64,000 bases of DNA, taken from NCBI RefSeq assembly GCF_003369915.1, contig NW_022881614.1, positions 4,051,001 to 4,115,000 on the forward strand, in the 5' to 3' direction. The notes under the pieces were generated by a model. The model had not been told where the DNA came from. It saw only the letters and a program-made list of their open reading frames with translations, and did not search any database. Each line of letters starts with the position of its first letter. Position 1 is the stretch's first letter. Origin of the DNA: Drosophila miranda (taxonomy: Eukaryota > Arthropoda > Insecta > Diptera > Drosophilidae). This document shows positions 42,103-53,310 of this stretch, piece by piece. Both the position numbers and the translations under genes were made by a program.

Positions 42103-43464
42103 CCGACGGGTTGACTACTAACGTCAGATCACCGTCTTCCTCGTCTTCGCCCTCAAGCGCAAGACCCTGGGCGGCCTCCACGATGGACTCGAGACCTAAG
42201 TCCTTTTCCACCTCGCCTACCTGCAGGGTATGCGCGTCCTTGTCCTCAGGGTGGCGCGTTTTGAGGCGCAGGTAGACGCTACCCATGCCCCACGCCATCT
42301 TCCCGAACTTGGGATACAGCAGGTCCTCTGCTTCCTTGTTTATTTGGAGGATCACACATTGGCCCCCCTCGTTGGGTAGTGGGCTACCAATGTGTAGGAT
42401 CCTCCAGTCGGTCGTTGGCACGTCCGCGTTTTGCCGCTGAAGGAGCTTCAGCGCTCGGTCACCCTGGATTGTGATGGGGAAGAGTACCTTCGCCTTAGGC
42501 TTGGACGGGATAAGCTCCCGGTCCACAACCTCCAGCTTGGCCCCCTCCCACATCGCCTACAGTTGGCAGACCGTACGCGTCAGCCACCTTAGGGTTGGAT
42601 CGTCGTTGCACTTTAGGATCTTAACCCCATTTAGCCACCCAGCACCATCGAACGTGGGCATAGGGGCCGCGGGGTCTTCTTCCACGCGCGTCTCGTCGAC
42701 GCACTGTTTGCACAAGCTTCCACTGACATCTTGCCGTTTTCCTCGCTCCGGTCGATGAGTGCCACGATCAAATGTCGTTTGGTCACATCGCTGACCTTCG
42801 CGTTCGATTTCGATGGCTTCTTGGCCACTTTCGGTGGAGGGGCTGCACTCTTGGGCCCGCGTTGCCGCTTGCTCGCCGGAGTGTCTTTAATGGCACTCTC
42901 AGTCGAGCGTTGCCAAGAGGCCACCAAGAGGCCTTGGTGGCCATCATCTCCTCCACCTTATTGGCATATTCGCCATTCGACGCCCTCATCTGTGGCATCT
43001 GGGCGTAATGTAGTCGGCCCTCCTCTACTCGCTGCTCGGCCCAGGCTAGCTTGACCTCCTTTTCCTGGGAGATGTCTACTTTACCTTGCAGCCGGCTTTT
43101 GATATTGAGGGCCGCTTTGTATTGTGCTTTGGCCTTCATCCCCTCCTTGGAACGCTTCGGTCCTTCCCTACGCAGGGAGCTGGTGCCTGGTTCCGGTGAG
43201 CGGAGAAGGCTCTCTTCCTTCTGTGTCGACTACGGCATCTGTGCGGCTCAACTTGCAGGCTGCGGAGTGAGTTGTTTTTGTTGTTGTTGTTGTGGCAGTA
43301 GCTTTACAACTGACTTGGCCTGCTCCCGCCAAGTCTGAGGTGTGACCGCTGGCGACACGCAGAGAGGATTGCTCCTCCCCGTGCCCGCCGGTGGTAGCAG
43401 TCACGCTTCCCACCGACGTTTGGGTTGACATCCCAACCCGTGCTTTATCCTTCATCGCCTCCAT
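42050..43464 (-). pseudogene. LINE ORF1, frameshifted
   Basis: Four overlapping minus-strand pieces (43464-43168, 43139-42783, 42927-42631, 42553-42050) together make one Gag-like ORF1, so at least three frame breaks. The first piece is Thr/Ser rich, the middle Lys rich and probably coiled, and the last holds TDWRILHIGSPLPNEG and GSVYLRLK, typical of LOA ORF1 C-terminal parts. No zinc knuckle is clear. Confidence 0.65.
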
Positions 43465-43612
43465 ATTTGGCCCGAGGGTCCATACTGGTTAATATTTTTC
43501 GGCTGACCACCCCCTAGCGTTTTAGGCCTGACCGCCAGGCACCTCTAGCCATGGCCCTGGTTCGGTTCCCCCGACTTTGAATCGGGAAGACGCCGGACCA
43601 TAGCCTTAGCTA

Positions 43613-43678
43613 GACACTGCATTACCCCGGACAGAGCAAGCGACAGTGCATCACCCTTGTCCGGGGTAATGCAGTGTC
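43613..43678. repeat. Perfect 21-bp stem hairpin
   Basis: GACACTGCATTACCCCGGAC plus one more A at 43613-43633 pairs exactly with 43658-43678 around a 24-base loop. It sits upstream of ORF1 of the minus-strand LINE, in its probable 5' UTR. Confidence 0.85.
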
Positions 43679-43800
43679 CATTGCCCAGCCGGCACCCTCG
43701 TGGAGGGTTCAGCTAGAGGATTTTCGCCAGCCGAACGCAGGAGTTAGCTCGGATCAAATTAAACCTTTGGAGAAGTAGGAGGCCACAACCGTTGGCAGAG

Positions 43801-44237
43801 CGAGGTATGGTTTAATTTGGAGCTAGAGCGAGAAATAAATACATACATATGTATGTACATATGCCACGGGAACTCGGACTGGGATGGAAAACTCGCACAA
43901 TCACTGCCCTGTTGTTAGGCACAATCGAAAAGTACTTATCTTGAACTTGGAGCGATCCGCCGATGCTGGCTGGGGTGAGCTTCTCCTTATGGGGAAGGCG
44001 AAGATCCGGCATATATATATTGTTCATGTAGTTATTGGGTATTCGCGCGGTATGTCGACAGGTTGAAGCGGGGGTGAAAACGTAACTAACTAACTATATG
44101 CCTTATGATTCTTTTGCTGCCGTGAGCGCCGAGTGGATCGTGGATTGTGGATCCGAGCGCCCCTCCGAGCGCGCGAGAGCGAGTTGGGACCGGGGCGCAC
44201 GGAGTTGGCACAGTGCGCGGAAATTGTTTACTGCTGG
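43801..44237. other. Unassigned DNA between LINE and errantivirus remnants
   Basis: No coding signal. Contains a short ACATACATATGTATGTACATA palindrome near 43839-43861 and a GC-rich run at 44130-44200. Confidence 0.45.
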
Positions 44238-45500
44238 CCTGAACAGAGATAATTGATATAGAATTCAAATATGTCAACAAATCAATTATTTCAGAAGATG
44301 AGTGGGAAATATCAATGGACTTAAGTCTAATAAAATTAATGATTTCAGAATTAGTTCCAAAACGGAATGAAAGGGGAATTAATGAATTAGGTATCATTTG
44401 GAAATGGATAGCAGGCAGCCCTGATCATGACGACTTTTTGAAAATACAAAATAAAGTAAATGAATTAACTGAAAATAATAATAAAAAATTTATAATAAAT
44501 TCCAAATTTTTCAATGAAATTGAATTGCTATCAAATTCATTAAAAAATGTCATCTTCAATGAAGAAACAATACTGAGAAAGCATCGTTTAAAATTAATAA
44601 CTTTTGACCTACTAAATTTAGTTGATACCATAACCCTCTTAAAAGTAAACATTTTCAATACAAAAATTTTAAATAAAAATGAAATAGAGGACATTTATAA
44701 GCATGAAAAACAGCCTGTTGAACTGTCTGATCTACTGGACATTGCAACGGTTAAAATAATTCGAAATGCAGATTTAATAATCATCATAATCATTAATATC
44801 CTCAAATTAATGATATTTGCAAGTTTTACCATGCAAGAGCCATCTCACAAAATGATGGAATGTTAGTTATAAGTGAAAAAGTTTGTGAATGTAAGGAGAA
44901 ATACTATTTAATGAATAATTTTAAAAGTGAAACTTTTAACAATTACGCACAAAGAAATTTAAAGAAGACCTGTTTCACCAATTTACTTAATGGCTTTAAC
45001 TGCACTAAAAAAAGGGGAAAAACAAAGAAATAGACATCATTCAGGATGGTGCCATATTAGTTTCAGGTAAAAATAACGTAGACAATAATACTTTGTTAGG
45101 TTCGTATCTCCTTATATTCAACAACACATTTATAATAAATAATATAACCCACATAAATGATAAGGGTAAAATTCTAAAATACATATCGCATCATAAATAT
45201 AGCGATTTTGAATTAGTTGATTATGTACAATCGAATGATAAGCAATTTTCTTTTGATAATGTTAATATTTTAAATCCCCTTATAACATTAGGCAATACGG
45301 CCTTACCATTAACAACATTATTTTTAATCATTTTGATATTGATAATGTTATTTTACTTCGGCTATAAGTTAACCAAATTTGTACTTATTAAATCAATAAG
45401 AATACCGACAGAAGAAATAGTGGAAAGCAGCATTCAAATACTATCAAAAGAAATTAGAGCTCTATCAGAACTTCAAAATCTATCGGGACGAAACATTTAA
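44238..45500 (+). pseudogene. Errantivirus envelope remnant
   Basis: The first frame (from 44238, in-frame ATG 44315, to 44866) holds a basic cleavage-like site followed by GINELGIIWKWIAGSPDHDDF-type sequence, a hallmark of gypsy-group envelopes, and a helical region. Stops and shifts occupy about 44860-45060. A last frame (45093-45500) includes a strongly hydrophobic transmembrane segment (LFLIILILIMLFYFGY) and a short tail. The 5' third, including a signal peptide, is missing. Confidence 0.82.
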
Positions 45501-45510
45501 GAATGGGGGG

Positions 45511-46010
45511 AGTTAACCTACCCAATTCTATTGAGCTCTTATACGAGTTGTAAGCAATCTTTGGCTTTCTAAAACGAAAACAATTTCAATCTTGGGCCTC
45601 CGCCTAATTGATTTCTAAGATGTACAATCTCAATGGCTCCAGCCACAATCCCAATCGTTGACACTCGCCTAAATGGAAAAACAATGTTTGCCCACAGCCG
45701 GCTTTCTGCAGATCCTGCACTTTGTGCATTTTACAGTTCTCTCTTTGGATGACGAAATCCAATACTCGGGATGACGAAATCAATTGAGATGTTTATAGAA
45801 AAACTATTCCCGAAAGGGATCGACGATGCAAAGATCGAAAAGTTCAAGTCAGTCTTGATCCAGAAGCGACACCGAAAAGTCGAGCTAAAAACTAAGATCG
45901 CGCAAACCCTTTGTCCGGAATCCTTTGTGACCCTCAACTTAAATCTATATCTGTGAACTTAGAAGTTAAATAAAAACTTTTTAAAAACGCAATCCGCTAC
46001 CGCAGTTATT
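45511..46010 (+). repeat. 3' LTR of the errantivirus remnant
   Basis: Begins AGTTAACCTACCC after the polypurine tract; AATAAA at about 45969-45974 is near its end. The right edge (GCAGTTATT) is by analogy with ~500-bp LTRs of the 17.6 group and not proven. Confidence 0.6.
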
Positions 46011-46309
46011 TAATTTGTATGCAAGGAGGACGTCACGAATAAATATTTATAGAATATGTATCCTTGAAATGTAATAAACGGTTTAAGACGTTGTTTTTGG
46101 GGTAATTTTGTTAAAGACAGTAAAAATTTGTATACTTGCAAGTCATGGAAAACAATTGACGACCGATAACGTTGCTTATTCGCTGTCCGATGGAAATTCC
46201 AATCTGCTATTGAGGAGATAAGTGTCGAACGATTGTAACCAGAAACTAGCGTGAAGTCACATATGGATTCATTCATTCCAGGGCAAACATTTCAAGTAGG
46301 AACATTAAG
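46011..46309. other. Upstream region of the ionotropic receptor copy
   Basis: AT-rich, 300 bp; should hold the old promoter of the receptor gene. No motif assigned. Confidence 0.4.
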
Positions 46310-48072
46310 ATGTCGCTTCCGACAGTATTCTGTTTTATAGTTTCACTCAGTTTTGCTGAGGCACAGCGAGGGGCGTTGGTGAACACTTTGGAGGCGCTCC
46401 AGGGTGAGGTATCCTTTCAGTCAGTGCTCCTGGTGCAGAACAAGGATGATACCGATACCTGCTGGACCACGGGGGATCTGGACATTGGTATTCCCATCCT
46501 AAACTTAGATGCGAGGCAAAATTTTAACCTGAAAAAAAGTTTTAACGCGAATATGCTGGCCCTGGCTTGCTTGGGAGACGGTATTATGAGCGCTTTGTAT
46601 GCAAATCTTGAGGAGATCCGCGAAACTCCGACCCTCCTTGTGGTGGCGCAGGACACAAATTTCAGCGCTCTATTCGCAGAGTGTCGTTCGTACCACATGC
46701 TCAATGTCGTGGCTGTGTGGGGCGGCCGCGATCGTGAGTTTATATATAGCTATCGGGCCTTTCCGCACTTGGAAGTGGTCAGGCGTCGTCTGAGGCCCAT
46801 CCGCCGGTACTTTGAGCCGCAGGTAAGAGATCTCGCAGGTCACCCCATCGACGTCATACCGTACAGCGTCTTGCCACGCACTTTGATCTTTCGAGATGCA
46901 CATGGAGATCGTCAGATAACTGGCTACCTCGTTCAGTTCTACAGAAACTTCGCCAGGAGCTTAAACACCACTCTGAGGTATCTATGGCACCTTATGCCGC
47001 TGGACGAGATGCCTGTTCAAGATGTAATACTGGCCACAGTAAATGAAAGTCATGTAGATTTCCCACTCGTTCTTTCCAACCTCGACCCCGAGCCGTTCCT
47101 TGCCAGCAGTGTGTTGGAGGTTTCCAACTGGTTTCTCATCCTCCCCGTGGAGCCAAATGTGCCGCGCTCCAGTCTCTACTTTAGCCTCAGGGGATGGCCC
47201 TCCTTTCTTGCCCTGATGCTTCTTCAGGCCCTGCTGCTTGGCAATGCCCATCATCTGGACTCGGGAATGTCGCTCGCATTGAGCTTCGGACACATCTTCG
47301 GCGACCACGTGCTGAGGGCCATCCTAGCCCAGTCGTTTCTGTGGCCGCGGCGGCTCTCCTTCAGTCGCACACTCCTCTACATCATGCTGATGGTGGCAGG
47401 CCTCATCATCAGCACCTTCTACAGCGCCAATCTGTCGACCGTGCTAGTCGAACCGCCAGCAGCCTATCGGATACGCAGCTACGAGGACCTGCGCACAAAC
47501 CGCGTCAAGATACTTCTCTCTGAACAAGAGGTGCCCCTAATGAACGCCACCAATAACAATAACAATAACACGAGTACAAGGACACCTTTGAGATAATCCC
47601 GTCGACGGTTGAGTTTTTGACCGTGCGTTGGAGTGCGTTGAACAACTCCTATGCCTATCCCGTGACCAGCACCCTGTGGCCGTTTCTCCATATAAAGCAG
47701 TCCCACCTGCAGCGTACGATCTTTCGCCGATCGCAAGAGATATTTTTTCTGGAGTTTATGGCACTCACCGCACCCATGCAAAAGAATTCTATCTTTCGCA
47801 AAGTGTTCAACCAATATGTGGCCAACACCCACGCCAGTGGACTGTACGATCTATGGTTCAGGCAGTCCTTCTAGGAGCTCGTTCGAATGGGAATGCTGAA
47901 CTACAGTGAGGAGGCAGATCAGGAGACCTATCACGATCTTATTTGGGAGGACTATATCTACATATGGCTCGTCTATATCGGAGGAACTGTCACCAGTATG
48001 CTGGTGTTTATGCTGGAGCTAATATTCTTTGTGTTAAAACCAAACAAACCGAAAATACTAGTCCCTTTATAA
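46310..48072 (+). pseudogene. Divergent ionotropic receptor (IR20a-clade, Ir60-like), two disabling changes
   Basis: Single-exon gene. It starts with a signal peptide (MSLPTVFCFIVSLSFAEAQ). The N-terminal half is the short extracellular region of divergent IRs. Near residue 290 comes the first transmembrane segment (FLALMLLQALLL), then the pore region (AQSFLWPRRLSF) and the third helix with FYSANLSTVLV, equivalent to the SYTANLA motif of glutamate receptors. In an AAC microsatellite at 47551-47570 the frame shifts by one base and hits a stop at 47594; the receptor continues in the next frame from about 47572. That frame meets a TAG at 47872-47874, after which the last helix (YIGGTVTSMLVFMLELIFFVL) and end (48072) follow. 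These receptors are gustatory/pheromone channels in flies. Gene identity within the Ir60 cluster is not settled. Confidence 0.85.
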
Positions 48073-50883
48073 ACTTTTAATTGCCCTCTAAAGGATGGCT
48101 TAAACACCGGTTTTTCCATGTTCTATGAGGGCTTGTGTAAAAATAAAAATACAGCCGCATGTTGCAATTTCAAACACTTTTTGCAAAAGCATTTTTATTC
48201 AAGTTTCACATATCTCTGCTCACTGCATCATTAAATGTTTTTCCTTTTTCTTTTACTTTTACTTGTCTTATTTTCGTTTTTGTTTTTATGTTTTTACGTT
48301 TTTGTTAATAATATTTTTTAATATGTTATAATTAGGATTTTTGTTTTAATGGAATTACATATATAATATATGCATATATCATATGCCTCCAGTGTCTGTC
48401 TGTATTATCCTCGCTTCTTGTGGTGTGGTTTTGTGTGCTGTGTTGTGGTGAAGTGTGGTATGGTGTGGCGTGGGTTTCGCTATTCCTTTAAACTGGGTCT
48501 TCGGTGCCCCAAAGCAACGGAAAAAGAATGAACAAATATTGGATTCTTATGCGAAAGAAGTTAAATGCAGGTGCAGCTATGTCTCATTTAGAAAAACGCG
48601 CAAAGTGTGTAATTTTGAATGCATTTAATTGTATTATGAGTGAGGCTTTCGAGCTGAAAATTGATTTGATTCTTTTTTTCGTGTTTTTAATCATTAATTT
48701 GGTAAGATTAGAGTCAACCCAACCTTGTTTCGTACTGTCTAAAAACGTAGAACTATAAAAGGGTTCTCTCTTTTTTGGGGGCTTTTCTTTTTTTTCTCTT
48801 GTTTATTTTTTTTTTTAGTTTAAGGTAAATTCTGCAAAAGCAATTACCAAAAAATTAGGGCTTCAATTACAATTATAATTTGTAATAATTAATGATAAAA
48901 ATATCGCATTTGCTTGGCAAAGGAAAATAAATGTTTACTTTTTGTTTTTGTTTTTGTTTTGTACATTTGCATAAATATTATTCAATTGCATAATTTTATT
49001 TTTCTTATCTTTTGTTTTCTTGTTGTATGTGTGTGTGTGTGTGTTTGTAAATTCATATTGCATTCAAGTGCCTGTGTGACTGAGTTGTGTATGTTTAAAT
49101 CCGAATACTACCATTTTCTGAAAACTATAGCCAAATTCATTGCCGCTCCGATTGTCATATTCCCTTGGGAATATGCTCTCTCTTGATCGAAGATACCATT
49201 TGTATAACTTAGGATCGGATCGAACAGAAATCAAATGAGGAATAAATATGGTTAAATGAGGGTTATAATAACTATATGTTGTATGCCATGCCATCCTAAA
49301 TATTTGCCATCATTTATAACTATGTATTTTCATGTAATTTCATTTTTCATATATCATCTTTCATTTTCTTGTCTTGTCCATTTCGGGTACTGTACTGTTT
49401 TAACTATACATTGTGTGTGTGTGTGGGTGTCTGTACGTACGAGTATTTCTAGGCGTAAAATTTTAATTTTACAAATTTCGTGTGAGTTTTGCTCGGTTTT
49501 GTTTTTAATAGTTTTTACTCTTTTCTTTTCTTTTGCTTTCCCATTTTTAGTTTTCTGTTCTTGGAAACTTGTTTAAAAGTTAAGCTCAATAATCTTAAAT
49601 TATGTATGTATTTGCTTTATTTTCGGGCTAATTTGTATACACGCCTTTTCTCAAACTATTTCCTTATTACTGTCTCATTTCGTGCCTTGTATCCATTGTA
49701 ATAATATTCTAAAAAAGTTTAAATATTGCATTGTGTACACCCCTGGTTTTGGTTATATTCAATTCGATTTAGTTTCTTTTCTTGCTGCCTTTACTGTGAT
49801 TTCATATTAGTTTTTTGTTTATTCTTTGTTTGTTTTTTACTACTGGAAACAATTTACACTTAGTTACAACACTGTCTTGTAATTGCTAACATTTTAATAC
49901 TCATGAACTCTCCACAAGAGATGGATGCATATTTTCCCGTGTACATTATTCGGTTCTGTTCTCTTCTCTTCTGTTCTATTCTTTCTTTACTTTTCTTTTC
50001 GTTTTTGCTTTTACCATGTAAATTACGTGTAGGTTGCTTGCACTTGATTTCTTCGTCAAAGGATTAGCATTAGATTGGAGTGGGTGTGAAACGCCTTTTA
50101 ACTACGGCGTGTAATGGGGTTTACATTATTAGTATATATATGTCTAAATGTATATACGTAGAGTGAGTGGATCAATTGTTAATAGAGGTTACATCAATTA
50201 TATATATATATATTTTTTTTTTTTTTAAGTATATATTTATGCTTATGTGTAAACATTCAAATTATGCCCGGATTTTTTCGGGGCGTAGCTCCAGATGCCA
50301 TCGCTTCATACTTTTCTACTTAAATATGCCATAGGGGGTTTAGGGTTTAGGGTCGATGTGTGGGGTGGGGTGTGGTGTAGCGTGGTGTATGTAAATACAT
50401 TCAAGAAATTGTTGTGTACGCAGTGTGTTATTTAGGCCCGAAGCTGACTCCGAGAAGCTTCACTTCTGCTCGCTAAGTTCAACAGTAAAGACAAACATCT
50501 AATTCCAAAAAAACGCTAATGAATGTTAAGAAACTGTTAGGTAATGCCTAAGTCTAATGCCTAGAAATCTGCTCCTTTGAATGAGAGAGATCGAGCACGA
50601 ATTCTTGGTTTAGCTTTTGTTTCTGATCTTGTGTCTCTAAAAATTTCAACTGTGTTGCAAAATCTTTTGCCTACGTCTAAATGTCAATGTGCCGGATCCT
50701 TTCCTTTCCCTTCATTTTTTTTCCTTCTTCTTTCCTGCTGCCTGGATGTACGTTTTGCTGCACAATATAATTTCTCGTAAATATCTATATATGTAGGTAT
50801 ATATGTGTGTATATTGTATGTTTGTGGGTTTCAAGTAAACTCCTGCTGCAAAATCTGCTGCCTTGCCGCCAATAACTCAGGAT
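48073..50883. other. AT-rich non-coding DNA, probable 3' UTR/intergenic
   Basis: 2.8 kb of T-rich sequence with a (TG)n run at 49027-49044, TA and T runs near 50200-50225 and TG-rich patches near 48420-48470 and 50350-50390. No exon. The part next to 50884 is likely the 3' UTR of the minus-strand RNA-binding gene, and the T-rich plus strand fits an A-rich minus-strand transcript. Confidence 0.5.
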
Positions 50884-52182
50884 CTAATAGTAGAATATTT
50901 GACCGGCCTTCTGGCGCTTACGCTCCTCCAGCTTGCGATTGATCTCCTGCTGTCGCTCGGCCTTGCTAAGGGCTCGGGCCACGTACAAGAACTTGTTGTC
51001 GCCCAGCTGTTTGCCATGTAGTCCAATGACGGCGGCCAGCGCCGATTGTGGGTTCTCAAAAGCCACAAATCCGAACCGGCGTGAGCGTCCCTCCTCGTCG
51101 AGCATCAACTGCAATGATTAAAAACGAAAATATGCTGTTATCATCTATTCGAAATCGATAGTAAACAAATCAAGCTGTCGATAGGGGCTCCCGCTCGCGC
51201 CCATTAAGACGACTGCAATCCACACTTTCTTGGGGTTATCCGGCCGGGCCGGCCCTCCCCTCTATTGTCGACGTATTCCCACGACCCGCGAGCAGTGGGC
51301 ATGCGCGCGGCAAAGGGAAGAGCGAATTTAAGAGCAGATAGTGGGAAACTGTGCCACATGGTTTTCCATCTGCAGTTCACTCTCTCTGCCGCTCTCCCTC
51401 TTGGCAATCGGCTTTCGCCAATCCACCCACACGGACATCACCCACGCCATGCGAACAGGCTGGACGGACGGTCGGGAAGTGTAAGGTTGTAAGTAGACAA
51501 TCAAAACATAACGAACCTTGTGACTGGTGATGCGCCCATAGGGCTCGAACATCTCGCGCAAGTGCTGCTCGGTGAACTCCTCGCTGAGATTCTTCACGTA
51601 CAGATTCTTGAAGTGGGTCGCCTTCTCCTGTTCACGGTCCCGCCGAGGAATGAACTTGACCACATGAACCTTCTGATTATTGCACAGCATTCCATTGACC
51701 TTCTCGATGGCCGCACGGGCGGCTTCCTCCGAGTCGAAGTGCACAAAGCCGTAGCCGCGTGAGTTGCCATCCTCGTCCTTGGCCACATTGCAGTTGAGAA
51801 TGTTACCGAACACGGAGAAGGTGTCGTACACCGCCTTGTTGTCGATCGACCGCTCCAAATTCTTGATGTAGATCTTGCCGCTGTCCGGAGAGATGGTACT
51901 GCTCCCAGTGCTGCCGCTGGCCAACGCGCCGGCGGAGTGCGACGAGCTGGTGGTGTGCCCGCTGGTCACCGAACTATGCCCGTGCCGGCCGAGAACGGCC
52001 GCAGCGGCCAGATGATTGCTGGCCGCGTGTCCACCGCCGACATGGCCCAGGTGGCCGGCGGCAGCGTGATGGTGCAACTGCTGCTGATGATGTGCAGCGG
52101 CCAGCGTATGATGGTTCAGCGCCGGCTGCTGCTGGTGATAGTTTGCCGGGTTGCCACGGAACGTCATCGAGTTGACGAACAT
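50884..52182 (-). CDS. CG4612: PABP-like protein with two RRMs, intact (CG4612-like)
   Basis: Two coding exons: 52182-51517 (222 codons) and 51108-50884 (74 codons plus stop), joined by a 408-bp GT..AG intron (51109-51516) in phase 0; total 296 residues, close to the ~307 I recall for D. melanogaster CG4612. Residues 1-100 are low complexity, rich in His, Gln, Ala, Gly and Ser. RRM1 (~103-180) has RNP2 IYIKNL and RNP1 [11 protein letters not shown]2 (~192-270), split by the intron, has LYVKNL and RRFGFVAF. A basic helix ([19 protein letters not shown]) ends the protein. The RRMs are those of cytoplasmic poly(A)-binding protein, so binding to A-rich RNA is likely. No frame break or lost splice site. 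The start at MFVNSM is the first ATG after an in-frame stop; MTFRGN is an alternative. Confidence 0.88.
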
Positions 52183-53310
52183 GATGGCTGGCTGTTTGTG
52201 GAGCGTGGTGGCAGTTAATAAAGTGCAGGTGCTGTAAGGTGGTGTGTGGTGGCTTTGGCTGAGAATTTTGACGGTCTTCGGCAGCGCGTTGTGGTATTGT
52301 GTTGACTCTGCTCTTGGTCTTGTTCTGGCGCTTGCCCCTGCCCCTTGCCTCTTGTGCCGTGTTTGTTTTTGGTGCTGCTCGTTTTCTGATTGGTACTCGT
52401 TTTCTGATTGGTACTCGTTTCGTATCTCTGTGTTCGCACTCGGCCCTCGGATGCGTTATGCTCTGCTTTGAATTTATTTTCGATTTTAATTGGAAATGCA
52501 AATACAAAAATATCAATTGCAGGCTGAAAATCCACTCACCAGGTTCTTAGCTCACACGTTGCCCGTTCCACTGCAATACAAATTCTCTGAAAAAATCGTT
52601 TTTCTCTCGCCCAGACTCTTTTTCACCGTTCTCTCTCTCTCTTTCTGTAATTTTTCTGGGCTTTCACTTTTGGCTGTCGCTGTCGCTGTGGACTTGGGCT
52701 TATCTTACGCGTACACGCTGCAAACGAATGGATGCGACTTATTCTATGTTTCAGCAATAGCAATATAAAAGGACTCTCTAGCGTCGGCCTCTATTCTTTA
52801 TTATTTAATTTTGTATTGTATGCAAAAACTTGTCGCTCCTTGCGTGCATGGTATAACTGTAACAGGTACGGCCCCGCTCTTCGGTGGCCTAAGTTGCTGA
52901 CCCCTCTCTTTACGATAAATGTGTACCAGCTCAGCCATTTTAGCCTTACAAAAATATCAATTTTGAGGTCAGCTTGTTTTAGCCTTAAATGCATATTGCA
53001 TCTTTTCTGAATCTAAACCATTTTTTTTAATGATCTTTGCTCATAATTATTCGGGTAATTTTAATTGTACTATAATTCGTATATGTATTGATTCCCTTTG
53101 CATAACATTTAGCCTATTTATTTTTGGCTATAGCCATTTTAGACATTTTTTTTTAACATTCTGGCAGCACTGCGCGATATTCTCACAAATGCGGAGCTGC
53201 TCACAAGAGCGTAAAATCTCATCAGTTATCAATACACACGGGCGCAAAATACAGCCTCACTTAAATTTCCATCAACAAATCTGAATTTATTATTATTTAT
53301 TAAGTTTATT
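52183..53310. promoter_or_regulatory. Divergent intergenic region between the PABP-like gene and Brca2
   Basis: 1.1 kb between two head-to-head start codons. It should hold both promoters and the 5' UTR of the PABP-like gene. I see no firm TATA box or DRE; the GTACTCGTTTTCTGATTG repeat (about 52385-52418) is a short tandem duplication. Confidence 0.5.

Larger units (their letters stand above)
41496..43800 (-). mobile_element. LOA/Bilbo-like non-LTR retrotransposon remnant
   Basis: Minus-strand ORF1 and overlapping ORF2, then a short RT piece. The 3' side is cut by the BEL LTR end at 41495. The 5' limit is uncertain; ORF1 starts at 43464 and GC-rich DNA resembling a 5' UTR continues to about 43800. 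LOA-clade elements such as Bilbo are known from the obscura group; the assignment rests on ORF layout and the endonuclease opening. Confidence 0.7.
44238..46010 (+). mobile_element. 3' remnant of a 17.6/297-like errantivirus
   Basis: Envelope coding DNA, a polypurine tract (45499-45510, ending GGGGGG) and an LTR starting AGTTAACC. No gag or pol lies upstream. AT-rich, unlike the GC-rich DNA to its left, as is usual for this group. Confidence 0.8.

Noticed and set aside
44210..44240. ACTGCTGGCCTG shared with the leader near 31430
   Set aside because: Only about a dozen bases match and the flanks differ; too short to argue for a common origin.
49027..49044. TG microsatellite as a regulatory site
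   Set aside because: Simple dinucleotide run of the sort common in fly UTRs; no further evidence.
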